A stretch of DNA of 64,000 nucleotides from Photobacterium lipolyticum. GTDB lineage: Bacteria; Pseudomonadota; Gammaproteobacteria; Enterobacterales; Vibrionaceae. How positions within the stretch are numbered: the first letter of the stretch is position 1; each line of letters opens with the position of its first letter. The stretch is taken from positions 310,001-374,000 of the forward strand of contig NZ_PYMC01000003.1 in NCBI RefSeq assembly GCF_003026475.1, written 5' to 3'. This document shows, piece after piece, positions 28,071 to 37,403 of this stretch. The translations under genes were made by a program, and so were the position numbers. Under the pieces are notes generated by a model. The model saw only the letters and a list, made by a program, of their open reading frames with translations, searched no databases and was not told where the DNA came from.

Positions 28071-28764
28071 AGTTGTTATTGTCCTCATTCACGAGCTGTA
28101 AATCTGCTCGTTCAATTAGTTTTGCATTGGTAATTGTCCACTGGCGACGGCATAAAGCGGTGAGTGCATTTTGCTGGTGGCTGGTGATCACCAGGCTTGA
28201 ACCTCGTTCAAGCAGATCTTCAGTCAGATGAACTTGCCGTTCAATTGATTCGCAGTCCAGACTGGCACTTGATTCATCCATCAGTAATACACTGGGTTTT
28301 AATACCCAGGCACGCGCCATTGCTACACGCTGTCTTTCACCACCTGAAAGCACTGAGATATGCTCGTCGGCCAGAGTCTCTAACCCTACCATACGTAAAG
28401 CATTAATGACTTCACTTCGGCGCGTTCTGCGATCTTTTATGGCGAATTTAAGACCATAGCAGACATTATCAAATACAGAACCGTCGAACATATAGGGGGT
28501 TTGGTGCATATATATAACTCCACCCTTGCTCTCACCTCTGAACAGGCGGGATAGCCATGACTGATTTTGCAAGTTGACCCGACCAGTTGTCGGTTTTTGC
28601 AATCCGGAAAGAATTTTGAGCAGGGTAGTTTTACCGACACCATTATCGCCAGTTAAATAGATTGCCTCTTGAGGGCCAAGGCTGAGCTGAGGTATGTGAA
28701 ATAGCAGGCGATCTTTAAATCGCATCGAGAGGTCATGTGCCTGAATGGAGATTTGTGTCATCAC
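28057..28764 (-). CDS. tupC: Tungstate ABC transporter ATP-binding protein
   Basis: The 235-residue ATPase has Walker [10 protein letters not shown], the signature LSGGERQR, and Walker [13 protein letters not shown]. Position directly after the TupB permease and TupA binding protein identifies it as the ATPase that powers tungstate import. It lies 12 bases from tupB and overlaps mobA, so metal uptake and cofactor synthesis share a transcript. Confidence 0.88.
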   Translation of the reverse strand: MMTQISIQAHDLSMRFKDRLLFHIPQLSLGPQEAIYLTGDNGVGKTTLLKILSGLQKPTTGRVNLQNQSWLSRLFRGESKGGVIYMHQTPYMFDGSVFDNVCYGLKFAIKDRRTRRSEVINALRMVGLETLADEHISVLSGGERQRVAMARAWVLKPSVLLMDESSASLDCESIERQVHLTEDLLERGSSLVITSHQQNALTALCRRQWTITNAKLIERADLQLVNEDNNNYAYG

Positions 28765-28776
28765 CTGTTCCTCTGC

Positions 28777-29478
28777 TTAATTGGTACGCAAGTGGGCTTT
28801 GCCACGAGCAACAGATAAAAAGAAATTTAGCCCCAGCGCCAGAATTAATAATATCATGCCCAGGGCAACGCCTTGTGAAAATGCTCCTTTAGAGCTTTCA
28901 AGGGCAATTGCGGAGGGAATATTTCGGGTTGAGTTCAAAATGTTGCCGCCGACCATCATCGAGCAGCCCACTTCTGTAATAATACGGCTGAACGCTGCAA
29001 TAACCGCGGCAAATAAAGGAAAGCGGCTCTCCCACATCAGGCTGATGAAGGCACGCGGTAAGCTTGCGCCTAAGGTCAAAGCGGTTTCCCATGCCCGGCG
29101 ATCACTATTTTGAAAAGCGGCGTGCATCATCGAGACTAAAATCGGAAAACAGATAAGAATCTGACCCAGCACCATGGCTTGTTGGGTAAACAACATTTTC
29201 CAGTCACCCAATGGGCCTGAGCGTGACAATAACATGTAGAGCAGTAAGCCGATCACCACCGTGGGGATCGACTGGAAAGTATTAAACAGCGATAGGATCA
29301 GCCATCGTCCTGGAAATTTCCCGTAGGCGAGGGCAAATCCTATCGTCAATGCTGGCAATAGCACAATACCAATTGCCAGCAAAGAGACCGAAAATGACAC
29401 ACCCACAATTCCCCATAATGCCATATCACCGCTAAATAAAAGTTGAACAGCTTGTTGGGTTGTTTGCCAAATATCCAT
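28777..29478 (-). CDS. tupB: Tungstate ABC transporter permease
   Basis: The 233-residue membrane protein has five to six helices and the permease EAA-type loop, WETALTLGASLPRAFISLMW, which contacts the ATPase. LFNTFQSIPTVVIGLLLY near residue 65 is typical of the TupB/WtpB group. It is the second gene of the tup-mob-moe operon. Confidence 0.88.
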   Translation of the reverse strand: MDIWQTTQQAVQLLFSGDMALWGIVGVSFSVSLLAIGIVLLPALTIGFALAYGKFPGRWLILSLFNTFQSIPTVVIGLLLYMLLSRSGPLGDWKMLFTQQAMVLGQILICFPILVSMMHAAFQNSDRRAWETALTLGASLPRAFISLMWESRFPLFAAVIAAFSRIITEVGCSMMVGGNILNSTRNIPSAIALESSKGAFSQGVALGMILLILALGLNFFLSVARGKAHLRTN

Positions 29479-29523
29479 TATTTCGTAATGTTATCCACGT
29501 CAAGTGAGTGTGTTGAGAACGGT

Positions 29524-30336
29524 TTACTGTGCGATAGCATCTGCAACGAACAACTGTTCATTATGACGCTTGTAGTTGTTAATCATGGATTGTGCTTTCG
29601 GGTTCACTAACCAGTCGCTGAATGTTTTTGCGCCTTGGTAGTTGATATCCGGATAGCGGCTTGGGTTAACCAGAATAACCTGATACGGGTTAAACAGACG
29701 CTTATCACCTTCAACCATGATTTTCAGGTCTAGCTTATTCTGGTATGCCAGCCAAGTACCACGATCAGTCATGGTATACGCCTGAAGTTCTGACGCCATA
29801 TTCAGGGTCGGCCCCATACCTTGGCCTACTGCTTTATAACCACCGAAATCAGGTTCGATCGTGGTTTGTGCCCATAGGTTCAGTTCTTTTTTATGTGTGC
29901 CGGAATCGTCGCCCCGAGAAACAAACGTCGCATTGTATGAGGCAATGCTAGTCAGCGCTATAACAACATCCTTTCCGCCCGCAATTTTCGCCGGATCGCT
30001 ATCAGGGCCAACCACGACAAAATCATTGTGCATCAATTTACGAGGCAGGACGCCGAAACCATTATCAACGAATTTTGCTTCTGCCTTTGGCGCATGTGTC
30101 ATCACCAAATCAACATCGCCGTTCTCGCCCATACGCAGTGATTTACCGGTACCGGCGGCCAAGACTTCAACACTGTAACCCGTATCTTTTTTGAATTCTG
30201 GTAACAGGTGATCAAGTAAGCCTGAATGGTAAGTACTGGTTGTTGTCGCAAGGCGAATGGTCTTGTTTTCAGCCGCATGAGAGATGGTTGCCGAAGCAAG
30301 GCTGAGAATAACGAGTGTCGCTTTCATATATTTCAT
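29524..30336 (-). CDS. tupA: Tungstate-binding periplasmic protein
   Basis: The 270-residue protein has a signal peptide (about 1-21, ending ISHAA) and then IRLATTTSTYHSGLLDHLLP. The TTTS motif is the TupA oxyanion-binding signature that separates tungstate-specific TupA from molybdate ModA. SRGDDSGTHKKE and GQGMGPTLNMA are further family blocks. It captures tungstate for TupBC and is the first gene of the operon, with its promoter expected in 30337-30725. Confidence 0.92.
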   Translation of the reverse strand: MKYMKATLVILSLASATISHAAENKTIRLATTTSTYHSGLLDHLLPEFKKDTGYSVEVLAAGTGKSLRMGENGDVDLVMTHAPKAEAKFVDNGFGVLPRKLMHNDFVVVGPDSDPAKIAGGKDVVIALTSIASYNATFVSRGDDSGTHKKELNLWAQTTIEPDFGGYKAVGQGMGPTLNMASELQAYTMTDRGTWLAYQNKLDLKIMVEGDKRLFNPYQVILVNPSRYPDINYQGAKTFSDWLVNPKAQSMINNYKRHNEQLFVADAIAQ

Positions 30337-30725
30337 AGGTTTTCCTGACGCTAAGTCACTATTATTGTTGTAAAGTGGTAGGTTATTGAAAAAGGCAAGG
30401 AGTAGGTAAACGCCCCCTTAAATTTACGCTGCTGCTGAGATAACGTTGATTAGCAATCTATGGCAAATCAGATGCCAACTTGTACACAGCTCTAACATTA
30501 ACGCTAATGACCTCCATGTATGAATGATTTAAAGCAAAAAAGCATGCGAAATTCATCAATATTGTTGTGATGGTATGAAATAGTTTTGATTTTGATAAGT
30601 GACATGGAACAAAATCTCGTATTTTACAATTCTGGCTTCTTATCTTAGTCAAACTGTAACCGAGCGCCGTGCTAAGTTTTTTTATGCCTATACTTGGGTT
30701 AAATACCAATAATAAGGCTTAAGTT
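30337..30725. other. Divergent promoter region upstream of tupA
   Basis: This 389-base gap should hold the tup operon promoter and that of the small membrane protein gene. I looked for a molybdenum-cofactor riboswitch and a ModE-type palindrome and saw no convincing example; a CGTTATC half-site occurs near 30440. TATACTTGGG at 30690-30699 resembles the end of the dispersed ATATACCCAAGT element. Confidence 0.4.
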
Positions 30726-31058
30726 ATGAAGCTAATATTTCTTATTACAGGGATTTTGTTACAAGGAGTGGCCTTATATGTAGCTTTTTATACGGAGCTG
30801 AGAGGTAATATCTACTTGGCAACCATTGTCTCGGTCTTATCAATTTGCTGTTTAATTTCAGTCAGAAGTTTAATTGCACCAGCCTCCATGATGGCAGGTA
30901 TCCTGATTGGACTGTCGCTCTCCCATAATGAATCGGATTTGAAATTTTTAAATCACCTGGAAAGTTCCGTCTATGCTGCGTTTGCCCCAGTGCTGTCTGT
31001 TCAACAGAATGTCGAACCGATTAAAAGTTTGGATTTTTCATCTATCGAAAAAAAATGA
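30726..31058 (+). CDS. Small membrane protein of unknown function
   Basis: The 110-residue protein has two or three hydrophobic helices (about 2-20, 30-47 and 50-66) and a polar C-terminus. AAGG about nine bases upstream supports the start. I do not recognise the family, and neighbours give no clue. Confidence 0.6.
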   Translation: MKLIFLITGILLQGVALYVAFYTELRGNIYLATIVSVLSICCLISVRSLIAPASMMAGILIGLSLSHNESDLKFLNHLESSVYAAFAPVLSVQQNVEPIKSLDFSSIEKK

Positions 31059-31100
31059 GCGACTTCTTGAGAAATAGAACGTTTTGTGTGCTTTGATGTG

Positions 31101-32318
31101 TCACTCTGGATAAAACAAAGGGATCAGGAGTTGCTGTCCTGCGATAATAATTGAATCTGACAGCTTGTTGACCTGCTTTATATGCGAGACGGTTGTGTTG
31201 TTGATTTGAGCAAGTTCGCTCAATGATTCGCCCGGTTGAATGTTGTGAATCGTGAATTTGTATTTTATATAACCATGACTCCCTTCATTTTTGTAAAAAG
31301 CTTCTATTTTGTCTTTAGGCAGAAGAATGAGATTATCTCGCTTTTCCAGAGTATAGCCAGCCGTGTAACCAGGATTGAGTGCATACAGCGCTTTGCTTGA
31401 TATATTTGCATGGCTGGCTATAACCTCTAATTGAACGCGGGTATTTACAATCACCTTAGACAGCACTGGTGCGGGCTTGATAGTTGCGAAGTCCAGATTA
31501 TATTTGTTGTGATGTTTAATAATGTCGGCCATGGCTAACAATTTAGGAACATATAATCGCGTTTCTTTCGGCAATTCTAATGCCCAGAAATCAGTTGATT
31601 TCCCTTCAGATTGATTCTTTTTGATCGCATTTCGGACCCGCGCTCCACCTGTATTATAAGCGGCAATGGCATGAAGCCAATTACCGTTAAACCTTTCATG
31701 AAGGTATTCCAGCAAATCTAATGCAGCGTCAGTTGATGCCAGAACATCACGGCGTCCGTCGTAACCTTTCCAATATTCCAGGCCGAATGCTTTTCCTGTA
31801 GGCGCGGTGATCTGCCAAAGACCGGCAGCGGCTCGAGGTGAATAGGCAAACTGATCGAAAGCACTTTCGATGAAAGGTAACAGAGCAACTTCAATGGGCA
31901 TGTCGCGCTGTTGTACCTTGTCATACATGAGATACAAGAAAGGTTCGGCCCGTCGGGTTACCGTTCTGATGTGGTAAGGATTATTCACAAACCAGTGACG
32001 AGAGTGTCGGATGCGTTTATTGTCGGGAACCGGCAATGAAAAGGAACGGCCTAAGATATCCCACAAGTCAGGTTCGATTTTCTCTGAAACATCGGGAATA
32101 GGTTGTTGTAACCTTTGCTGTGGCCGTTCTGCGGCAATATAAGTACCACTGTGTCGCTGGTGGTCAATATGACTGGGTTGATTGATGGTTTCTGGAGTCA
32201 AATCAATCACCGAACTATTGTTCGATTGATGGTTGCTGTTTGTAGCGTTTTCCAGAAGATGTGCACTCTGACAGCCTGAAAGCAAAATTGTACTGAACAA
32301 TAAAAAATTATAATGCAT
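31101..32318 (-). CDS. mltD: Membrane-bound lytic murein transglycosylase D
   Basis: The 405-residue protein starts with a lipoprotein signal (LLFSTILLSGCQ, lipobox Cys near residue 16). It then has the SLT domain with the catalytic Glu in LLPFIESAFD and the AAGLWQI and IAAYNTGG motifs. The C-terminal ~45 residues form a LysM repeat (YTLEKRDN also precedes it). It cleaves peptidoglycan with formation of 1,6-anhydromuramyl ends in the periplasm. It is shorter than E. coli MltD (452 residues), probably with fewer LysM repeats. Confidence 0.88.
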   Translation of the reverse strand: MHYNFLLFSTILLSGCQSAHLLENATNSNHQSNNSSVIDLTPETINQPSHIDHQRHSGTYIAAERPQQRLQQPIPDVSEKIEPDLWDILGRSFSLPVPDNKRIRHSRHWFVNNPYHIRTVTRRAEPFLYLMYDKVQQRDMPIEVALLPFIESAFDQFAYSPRAAAGLWQITAPTGKAFGLEYWKGYDGRRDVLASTDAALDLLEYLHERFNGNWLHAIAAYNTGGARVRNAIKKNQSEGKSTDFWALELPKETRLYVPKLLAMADIIKHHNKYNLDFATIKPAPVLSKVIVNTRVQLEVIASHANISSKALYALNPGYTAGYTLEKRDNLILLPKDKIEAFYKNEGSHGYIKYKFTIHNIQPGESLSELAQINNTTVSHIKQVNKLSDSIIIAGQQLLIPLFYPE

Positions 32319-32552
32319 ATTGATTCTTTTTAACTACCAATGATTTTAAGTTATTCATATCGTTGCGCAATATTGATTTCCAAATTTCACCTGTAGTTAA
32401 ATTTATAGCAGGTAAAATTTATCCTGCTTATAAATCAATCTATCTATTGGCTTGGGTATATTGAGTGTGAAAAAAATTTCACCGATGAAATGTCGATCTT
32501 TGGTTATGCTTAATAAGCTAAATCGACAAGATCTAAAAGTAAGAGGTAGGAA

Positions 32553-33095
32553 ATGTCAGATGTTCTTTATCCAGTTGGAACGGTTTTAAAAATTCGTTGT
32601 AGCACATACTGGCACTATGGCATGTCGGACGGACAAGGTAGTGTGATCCATAATTCGAAAAAACGACGCAGAGTTCAGTTTGATACGCTGGAAGCGTTCT
32701 CTGACGGGAAGGAAATTGTTGTCAGCTCTATTGTCGGGCAGGATCCTGAGCAGGCCTATATCAACGGTCAAAAATACTTAGGGATGCCGTATAATTTATT
32801 TAATCAAAATTGCGAACAATTTGTCCGTGAATCTCATGGTTTACCCGTAGAGTGTACTCAATTACAGCGTTTTATCGTCTTAATGCTTGGTGGTTATTTG
32901 GTATTGAGGGCACAAGAGCGCTTGATAAAGTTGGCGGGAATAGGGCTGTTGTGCGGAGGCTTGACCGCACCTTCTGAAAAAAAACCGTATCGTCGTGCGA
33001 TAATAGGTGCCCAACTTGCAGTGGGAAGCGCTATATTATTTACAAGGGTTGCTCGTCTGCTTGTCCGACGAAGCAGCCCCCCTGTGACTAACTAA
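32553..33095 (+). CDS. LRAT-like (NlpC/P60 superfamily) protein with membrane tail
   Basis: The 180-residue protein shows the circularly permuted NlpC/P60 layout of the LRAT family: WHYGMSDGQGSVIHNS with His22 as the likely catalytic base, and FNQNCEQFV with Cys87 as nucleophile. Hydrophobic stretches follow (about 106-140 and 150-170), so it is probably membrane anchored by its C-terminus. Eukaryotic LRAT proteins are acyltransferases or phospholipases; bacterial members are mostly uncharacterised. AAGAGG before the ATG supports the start. Confidence 0.7.
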   Translation: MSDVLYPVGTVLKIRCSTYWHYGMSDGQGSVIHNSKKRRRVQFDTLEAFSDGKEIVVSSIVGQDPEQAYINGQKYLGMPYNLFNQNCEQFVRESHGLPVECTQLQRFIVLMLGGYLVLRAQERLIKLAGIGLLCGGLTAPSEKKPYRRAIIGAQLAVGSAILFTRVARLLVRRSSPPVTN

Positions 33096-33205
33096 TTTAT
33101 TTATATGTTGATCGTCTTGTATTCGATCCGTGGCACAGAAAAAGATATCTCTGTCAGGTATGTTTATAATACGAGTAGAGTAATTGCACTAGTTGCATTA
33201 ATTGA

Positions 33206-33496
33206 ATGGAATCCATTGTGACTATTTTCATTGAACGCGAACATGATTTTCATCTGGATGATATCGTAGAAATGTCAGAGACAATTGCCGAAGAGTTAGC
33301 TCAGGAATATGGTATAAACTGGTCTTGGCAGGAAGGTAAACTGGTCATTCACCATGCATCGGCACGTGGATTTTTACATTCACAGGAAGGCAAGATTGTT
33401 ATTCAGCTTAAATTGGGGTTTGCTGCGAGTTTTTTTGCATCTACGATTGAAAACCATATCACGGAACGTCTGGATCAACTGCTAATATCTAATTAA
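33206..33496 (+). CDS. Polyhydroxyalkanoic acid system family protein
   Basis: The 96-residue protein resembles the PHA granule-region family (TIGR02610 type): an N-terminal helix ETIAEELAQEYGINWSW followed by strands and LKLGFAASFFAS, ending in a helix ITERLDQLL. Members are found near phasin and PHA genes, and here two phasin genes follow. Its precise role in granules is unknown. Confidence 0.72.
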   Translation: MESIVTIFIEREHDFHLDDIVEMSETIAEELAQEYGINWSWQEGKLVIHHASARGFLHSQEGKIVIQLKLGFAASFFASTIENHITERLDQLLISN

Positions 33497-33509
33497 TTTA
33501 GGTCTTGGT

Positions 33510-33592
33510 AACGAGGGCCGAGTAACGAGAACCTAGTTACTAGATTCTCGCTTCTCGATACTCATTACTCGATGCTAGCTTCTCGCCCCCAG
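33510..33592. repeat. Intergenic inverted-repeat element of the CGAGTAA type
   Basis: Repeats of CGAGTAACGAGAA and its near complement TTCTCGATACTCATTACTCG, with CTAGTTACTAG between them, form an imperfect hairpin. It resembles the repeat-rich sequence near 12000 in composition (CTAG cores) but is not identical. Positions are approximate. Confidence 0.5.
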
Positions 33593-33763
33593 AGGTATAC
33601 CGCTACACCCTCCCGCTTCAAACCTTCAAATATTTGATCCCGCCCACGTAAAATCGCTCTTTTAGTAAGAACATTCTAATTGAAATTCTTATTCTATGTA
33701 TAAGCAGTCAGACAAACACCACTGGCTGACAACAGATGGAATAGAAATTAGGAGGGCGCAATA

Positions 33764-34372
33764 ATGGGCATCTTTAAACAGACTGCGGATGAATCAGGCA
33801 AAGAAAAAAAACTTGTCCGTGATGCCATGGTCTACAACATTTGGTTAGCCGGACTGGGCGCTTATGCGAAAAGTGCGGATGAAGTGAATCAGTTATCGGA
33901 TAAAGGTAAAAGCTTGTTTGATGAACTGGTAGAGCGCGGACATGCGGTTGAATCAAAAACCAAAGAACGTGTGCATACTGCACGTAATCAAACATCCATT
34001 GCGATTGAAGAACGCGTCCACCAGATGGTGCAGAAATTTATCGGTATCGATAATGAGCGTTTGAATCGTGTGGATGACAAAATTGATCAATTAACAGCCA
34101 ACATTGAAGCGCTGTTAGTGCGTCAACAAGAAGGTAAGCCAGCAAAAGCAGTTGGAAAATCAGCGACAGCAAAAGCCCCTGTAGCACGCGGTAAGAAACC
34201 AGGTGTTGCGCGTCGTAAGCCTGCGAAAGTAGCAGAGACTGTTGTCAAAAAAGAAATTATTTCTGAGAAGCCAATAGTGGCGGAGCCGGTAAAGCACGAA
34301 GCCGTAGCTAAGCCTGTAGTTAAGCCTATAGCGGAAAAGACGGAAGTTAAACCTGCACCGGAAAAAGCATAA
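33764..34372 (+). CDS. Phasin family protein with Ala/Pro/Lys-rich tail
   Basis: The 202-residue protein has the phasin signature NIWLAGLGAYAKSADEV..KGKSLFDELVERG at residues 25-66, an amphipathic helical core to about 120, and a basic Ala/Pro/Lys-rich tail (PVARGKKPGVARRKPAKV) that could bind DNA or granule surface. Phasins coat polyhydroxyalkanoate granules. AGGAGGG precedes the ATG. A second, shorter phasin gene follows, and no PHA synthase is in the window. Confidence 0.85.
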   Translation: MGIFKQTADESGKEKKLVRDAMVYNIWLAGLGAYAKSADEVNQLSDKGKSLFDELVERGHAVESKTKERVHTARNQTSIAIEERVHQMVQKFIGIDNERLNRVDDKIDQLTANIEALLVRQQEGKPAKAVGKSATAKAPVARGKKPGVARRKPAKVAETVVKKEIISEKPIVAEPVKHEAVAKPVVKPIAEKTEVKPAPEKA

Positions 34373-34537
34373 ACATCAGGCGTTGACCTGTCAGGTGGTG
34401 ACAAAAACAGCGAAAGTGAATTTAAAGTATGCTGAGTTCGCAGGAAGTCTACCAACAATCAATGAGCAGGCATCTGGTGAACAAAATAGCGATAGTCTCA
34501 TACACAGACCAGCGCTTAAGCGCAGGGGGATAATATT

Positions 34538-34897
34538 ATGATCGACAAAACAGTAGTGAAAGCGGCTAAGAATGTCGTTGAAAGTGGTGAAGGTGTTGCG
34601 CGCAATATTTGGTTAGCAGGTCTAGGCCTTTATAGCCGTACACTTGAAGAAGCTCAGCAGTTAAATGAGAAAACGTCTACTGCGTTCGATGAGCTTGTAG
34701 AACGCGGGAAAGAAGTGGAAACCCAAGCGAAAGAGTGCATTGGTCAAAATGCCGAGAAGGCTTCTGATGAAGTAGAAGCTGGCATGAATGATCTCTTCTA
34801 CCGCCTAAGTGGTGTTGACCGTGAAAAACTAGAGCGTATGGATGAGAAAATCGACAAGCTGACACTAGCCGTCGAAAAATTGGCAGAAGTAGAATAG
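34538..34897 (+). CDS. Phasin family protein
   Basis: The 119-residue protein repeats the core of its neighbour: NIWLAGLGLYSRTLEEAQQLNEKTSTAFDELVERGKEVE at residues 24-62, then a helical stretch and a C-terminal coiled-coil-like KLERMDEKIDKLTLAVEKL. It lacks the basic tail. The two genes are probably an old duplication. AGGGGG precedes the ATG, and a strong terminator lies downstream at about 35 kb. Confidence 0.87.
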   Translation: MIDKTVVKAAKNVVESGEGVARNIWLAGLGLYSRTLEEAQQLNEKTSTAFDELVERGKEVETQAKECIGQNAEKASDEVEAGMNDLFYRLSGVDREKLERMDEKIDKLTLAVEKLAEVE

Positions 34898-34990
34898 CTG
34901 CCAAGGCAGGGTTATGTGTCATCAAGCCAGCCAGATGATAATGTAATCCTGAAGGCATATAACCACACCTTCAGGGGATATGTCTTTTTA

Positions 34991-35024
34991 GGTCGCGCGT
35001 GGGCCATGCACGCGCGCCTTTTTT
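34991..35024 (+). terminator. Terminator after the phasin genes
   Basis: A GC-rich stem GCGCGTG-GGCCATG-CACGCGC with flanking GG/CC pairs is followed by six T. Confidence 0.88.
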
Positions 35025-35226
35025 CCATTGGGTTGGTTAAGTCAAAGCGAGTCGTTGAAATCGGCACCCAATACGTCTTGGCAAGAGAATATTGACAGCA
35101 TAACAGTAGTGAATGCGTTGTGAGTAAATAGAATTTTTACTGCCATACATTGACTAAACGGGTTATCTAAACCTTAATTAGTAATTAGCTCGGTTATTAA
35201 CTTTTTATGTTAACAAGGTGGGAGTT

Positions 35227-36171
35227 ATGGATAGCTGGCGTAATAGAGCCTTTAATAAACTCTTATCCCGTGTCATGCGTCAACGCCTTGCCCGTTGTAA
35301 CTCAACAATAGAAATGCGTGAGTTGATTTCTAGCATTGATAGTTACGGTGCACTCATTAGTATGCCGCAAAATATGGTTGTGACCTCGACCAAGTTCGCT
35401 AATGTAGGCTGTGACTGGGTTGATATGCCAAACAGCAGCGGCAATAAAATTGTTCTGTATTTCCACGGTGGTGGATTTTGTTTTCACAGCCCTAACATCC
35501 ATAATGCCTTCCTTGCCAGGCTTGCCAATGCCACAAAGTCACGAGGCTTAATGGTGAACTATAGTCTGGCTCCGGAAAGACCCTATCCAGCGGCTGCTGA
35601 CGAATGTTATGCGGTGTATCGGACATTGTTGATCAAAGGCTATTTACCCCATCAGATTTTTTTTGCTGGGGATTCTGCTGGTGGCAATTTAGCGCTAACC
35701 ACTTTAGTACGTGCGCGAAACGCCAATTTACCGATGCCTGCTGGAGCAATATTATTGTCACCAGTGACAGACATGGCAGTGACAGGAGAGTCTGCATTTA
35801 CTAAGAGCAAAGATGACCCTTTCTTTGACTTGAGCAGCTTGCTGCTGATGCGTAATAACTATATAGGCAATCATAACCCTTGCGATCCCGATGTTTCTCC
35901 TTACTATGCGGCACTGCATGATCTACCACCGATTTTTATTACTGCTGGGACGGAGGAAGTCTTAATGGATGATTCTATTCGCTTAGCGGAAAAGATTGCA
36001 GAAGCAGAAGGGGATGTGTCTATTAACGTGGTGAAAGGTGTACCTCATGTTTATCCGCTGTTTTATCAGCTGAGTGAAGCACAAGAAGCAATCAAACTAA
36101 TGGCGTCATTCGTTGTTGAACGATTTAAAGCGATTAAACCCACCACACCCAGCAAAAAAAAAGCCAGCTAA
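35227..36171 (+). CDS. Alpha/beta hydrolase, hormone-sensitive-lipase-like esterase
   Basis: The 314-residue enzyme has the HSL-family oxyanion motif HGGGFCFHS, the nucleophile elbow GDSAGG, an Asp in ITAGTEEVLMDDS and His in VPHVYPLF, forming Ser-Asp-His. Such enzymes hydrolyse short-chain esters; a role in polyester turnover is suggested only by the phasin genes upstream. I start at ATG 35227 behind AAGGTGGGAG rather than the GTG within that site. Confidence 0.85.
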   Translation: MDSWRNRAFNKLLSRVMRQRLARCNSTIEMRELISSIDSYGALISMPQNMVVTSTKFANVGCDWVDMPNSSGNKIVLYFHGGGFCFHSPNIHNAFLARLANATKSRGLMVNYSLAPERPYPAAADECYAVYRTLLIKGYLPHQIFFAGDSAGGNLALTTLVRARNANLPMPAGAILLSPVTDMAVTGESAFTKSKDDPFFDLSSLLLMRNNYIGNHNPCDPDVSPYYAALHDLPPIFITAGTEEVLMDDSIRLAEKIAEAEGDVSINVVKGVPHVYPLFYQLSEAQEAIKLMASFVVERFKAIKPTTPSKKKAS

Positions 36172-36184
36172 ATTAGGCTGGCTT
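36154..36184 (-). terminator. Terminator serving pbpG
   Basis: On the minus strand AAGCCAGC-CTAATTTA-GCTGGCTT is followed by an eight-T run. It overlaps the end of the convergent esterase gene. Confidence 0.8.
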
Positions 36185-36206
36185 CATTGATAGCACTCAA
36201 GCTGGC

Positions 36207-37118
36207 TTAGTCTGTCAGTTCAGTTAGCTTTGTTTTCTGGTATTGAATGGCAGAATCCGAAATGTCACCGCTGTTACCCGTTTGCAACCATTTCTTGATG
36301 CGTCCTGCATCACCTACAGGCGTCAACTTCCCCTGAGTATCAAGCATGACCATTAATATCTTCTTGCCTTCGATTTTAGTGATCATAGCCAAACAGTGCC
36401 CGGCAACATCCAGGTAACCGGTTTTACTCAGCTCTACCGCCCATTTTTTGCCACGCGCTAATAGATTGGTATTGGTATAACCCAGTTTGTATTTTGGTTT
36501 TTTGAAGTAAGCGGTATGAACGGCTGTGGTGCTGTATTTGCGAATTTCCGGGTACTGATAAGCGGCATGAACCATTTTTGCTAAGTTGTCAGCGGTTGAG
36601 ACATTTTCCGGGCTAAGACCTGAACTATCAACAAAGGTTGTATCTGCCATGCCGAGTGATTTTGCTTTATTGTTCATTGCTTCAATGAAGGCATCGTAAC
36701 CGCCAGGGTAATTTCCGGCGAGTGCCGCTGCCGCCAGATTTTCCGATGACATCAGCGCAATGTGAATAGTTTCACCGCGGCTGAGTTGCGACGCCATTCG
36801 GATACGAGAGTAGCCGTTATACATCCGTTCTTTATCTAACGCCGTGAATGTGATTTTTTCTTTCAGAGGTAATTTTGCATCTAGCACCACCATGGCGGTC
36901 ATGAGCTTGGTGAGCGAGGCTATTGGCATCACCACATCGGCGTTTTTCTTAAAGAGGGTTTTGCCAGATTGTATGTCAGTGACATAGGTACTGACTGACG
37001 CAGTTTGGATATTTTCCGGATCCAGTCTGGCCGAGTTGATCTTTGCAGTGGCGGTAAAACTGACACTGAATAAGAATAAATGGAAAAGTAGCGCTCTGCC
37101 CACAATGGATCCTTGCAA
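36207..37118 (-). CDS. pbpG: D-alanyl-D-alanine endopeptidase (PBP7)
   Basis: The 303-residue protein has a signal peptide (about 1-25) and the three serine DD-peptidase motifs: SLTK (Ser-x-x-Lys, near residue 68), SSEN (Ser-x-Asn) and KTG. It cleaves D-Ala-mDAP cross-links in the periplasm. Length and motif spacing agree with PbpG of enterics and Vibrio. Confidence 0.9.
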   Translation of the reverse strand: MQGSIVGRALLFHLFLFSVSFTATAKINSARLDPENIQTASVSTYVTDIQSGKTLFKKNADVVMPIASLTKLMTAMVVLDAKLPLKEKITFTALDKERMYNGYSRIRMASQLSRGETIHIALMSSENLAAAALAGNYPGGYDAFIEAMNNKAKSLGMADTTFVDSSGLSPENVSTADNLAKMVHAAYQYPEIRKYSTTAVHTAYFKKPKYKLGYTNTNLLARGKKWAVELSKTGYLDVAGHCLAMITKIEGKKILMVMLDTQGKLTPVGDAGRIKKWLQTGNSGDISDSAIQYQKTKLTELTD

Positions 37119-37138
37119 TGTAGTGTTAAATCAATCGG

Positions 37139-37165
37139 TATATACCCAAGTAACCTTGGGTGTAA
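37139..37165. repeat. Solo end of the ATATACCCAAGT dispersed element
   Basis: The sequence TATATACCCAAGTAACC matches the terminal repeat of the 268-bp element at 52800-53067, and is followed by TTGGGTGTA, a short complement. Only this end or a collapsed copy is present. Confidence 0.55.
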
Positions 37166-37283
37166 AGATAACAAAAAATCAAAGGCTATTGTTTGCTTTT
37201 CTTCTACTCCAATGCGAGTGAACGTGCTGTAAAGCAACAGTAATTAAATATAAAATATCGATAACTCAATGGAATACAATAAA

Positions 37284-37312
37284 AAAGCCAACTAAGGAGT
37301 TAGTTGGCTTTC
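37284..37312 (-). terminator. Hairpin terminator
   Basis: AAGCCAACTA/TAGTTGGCTT stem; the minus strand ends in a T-run. It lies downstream of the coiled-coil secreted protein gene on that strand. Confidence 0.8.
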
Positions 37313-37403
37313 TCATGTCTCTATCGGTAAGCGATCTGTTTTTTTGCACCGGGATCAAATTTCCCGGTTTCTAACTTGCTGCTTTAATCAGCGTTCAAAA
37401 CGG

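Noticed and set aside
30337-30725. Molybdenum-cofactor riboswitch or ModE site before tupA
   Set aside because: I could not find the conserved stem arrangement or a full ModE palindrome, only a CGTTATC half-site.
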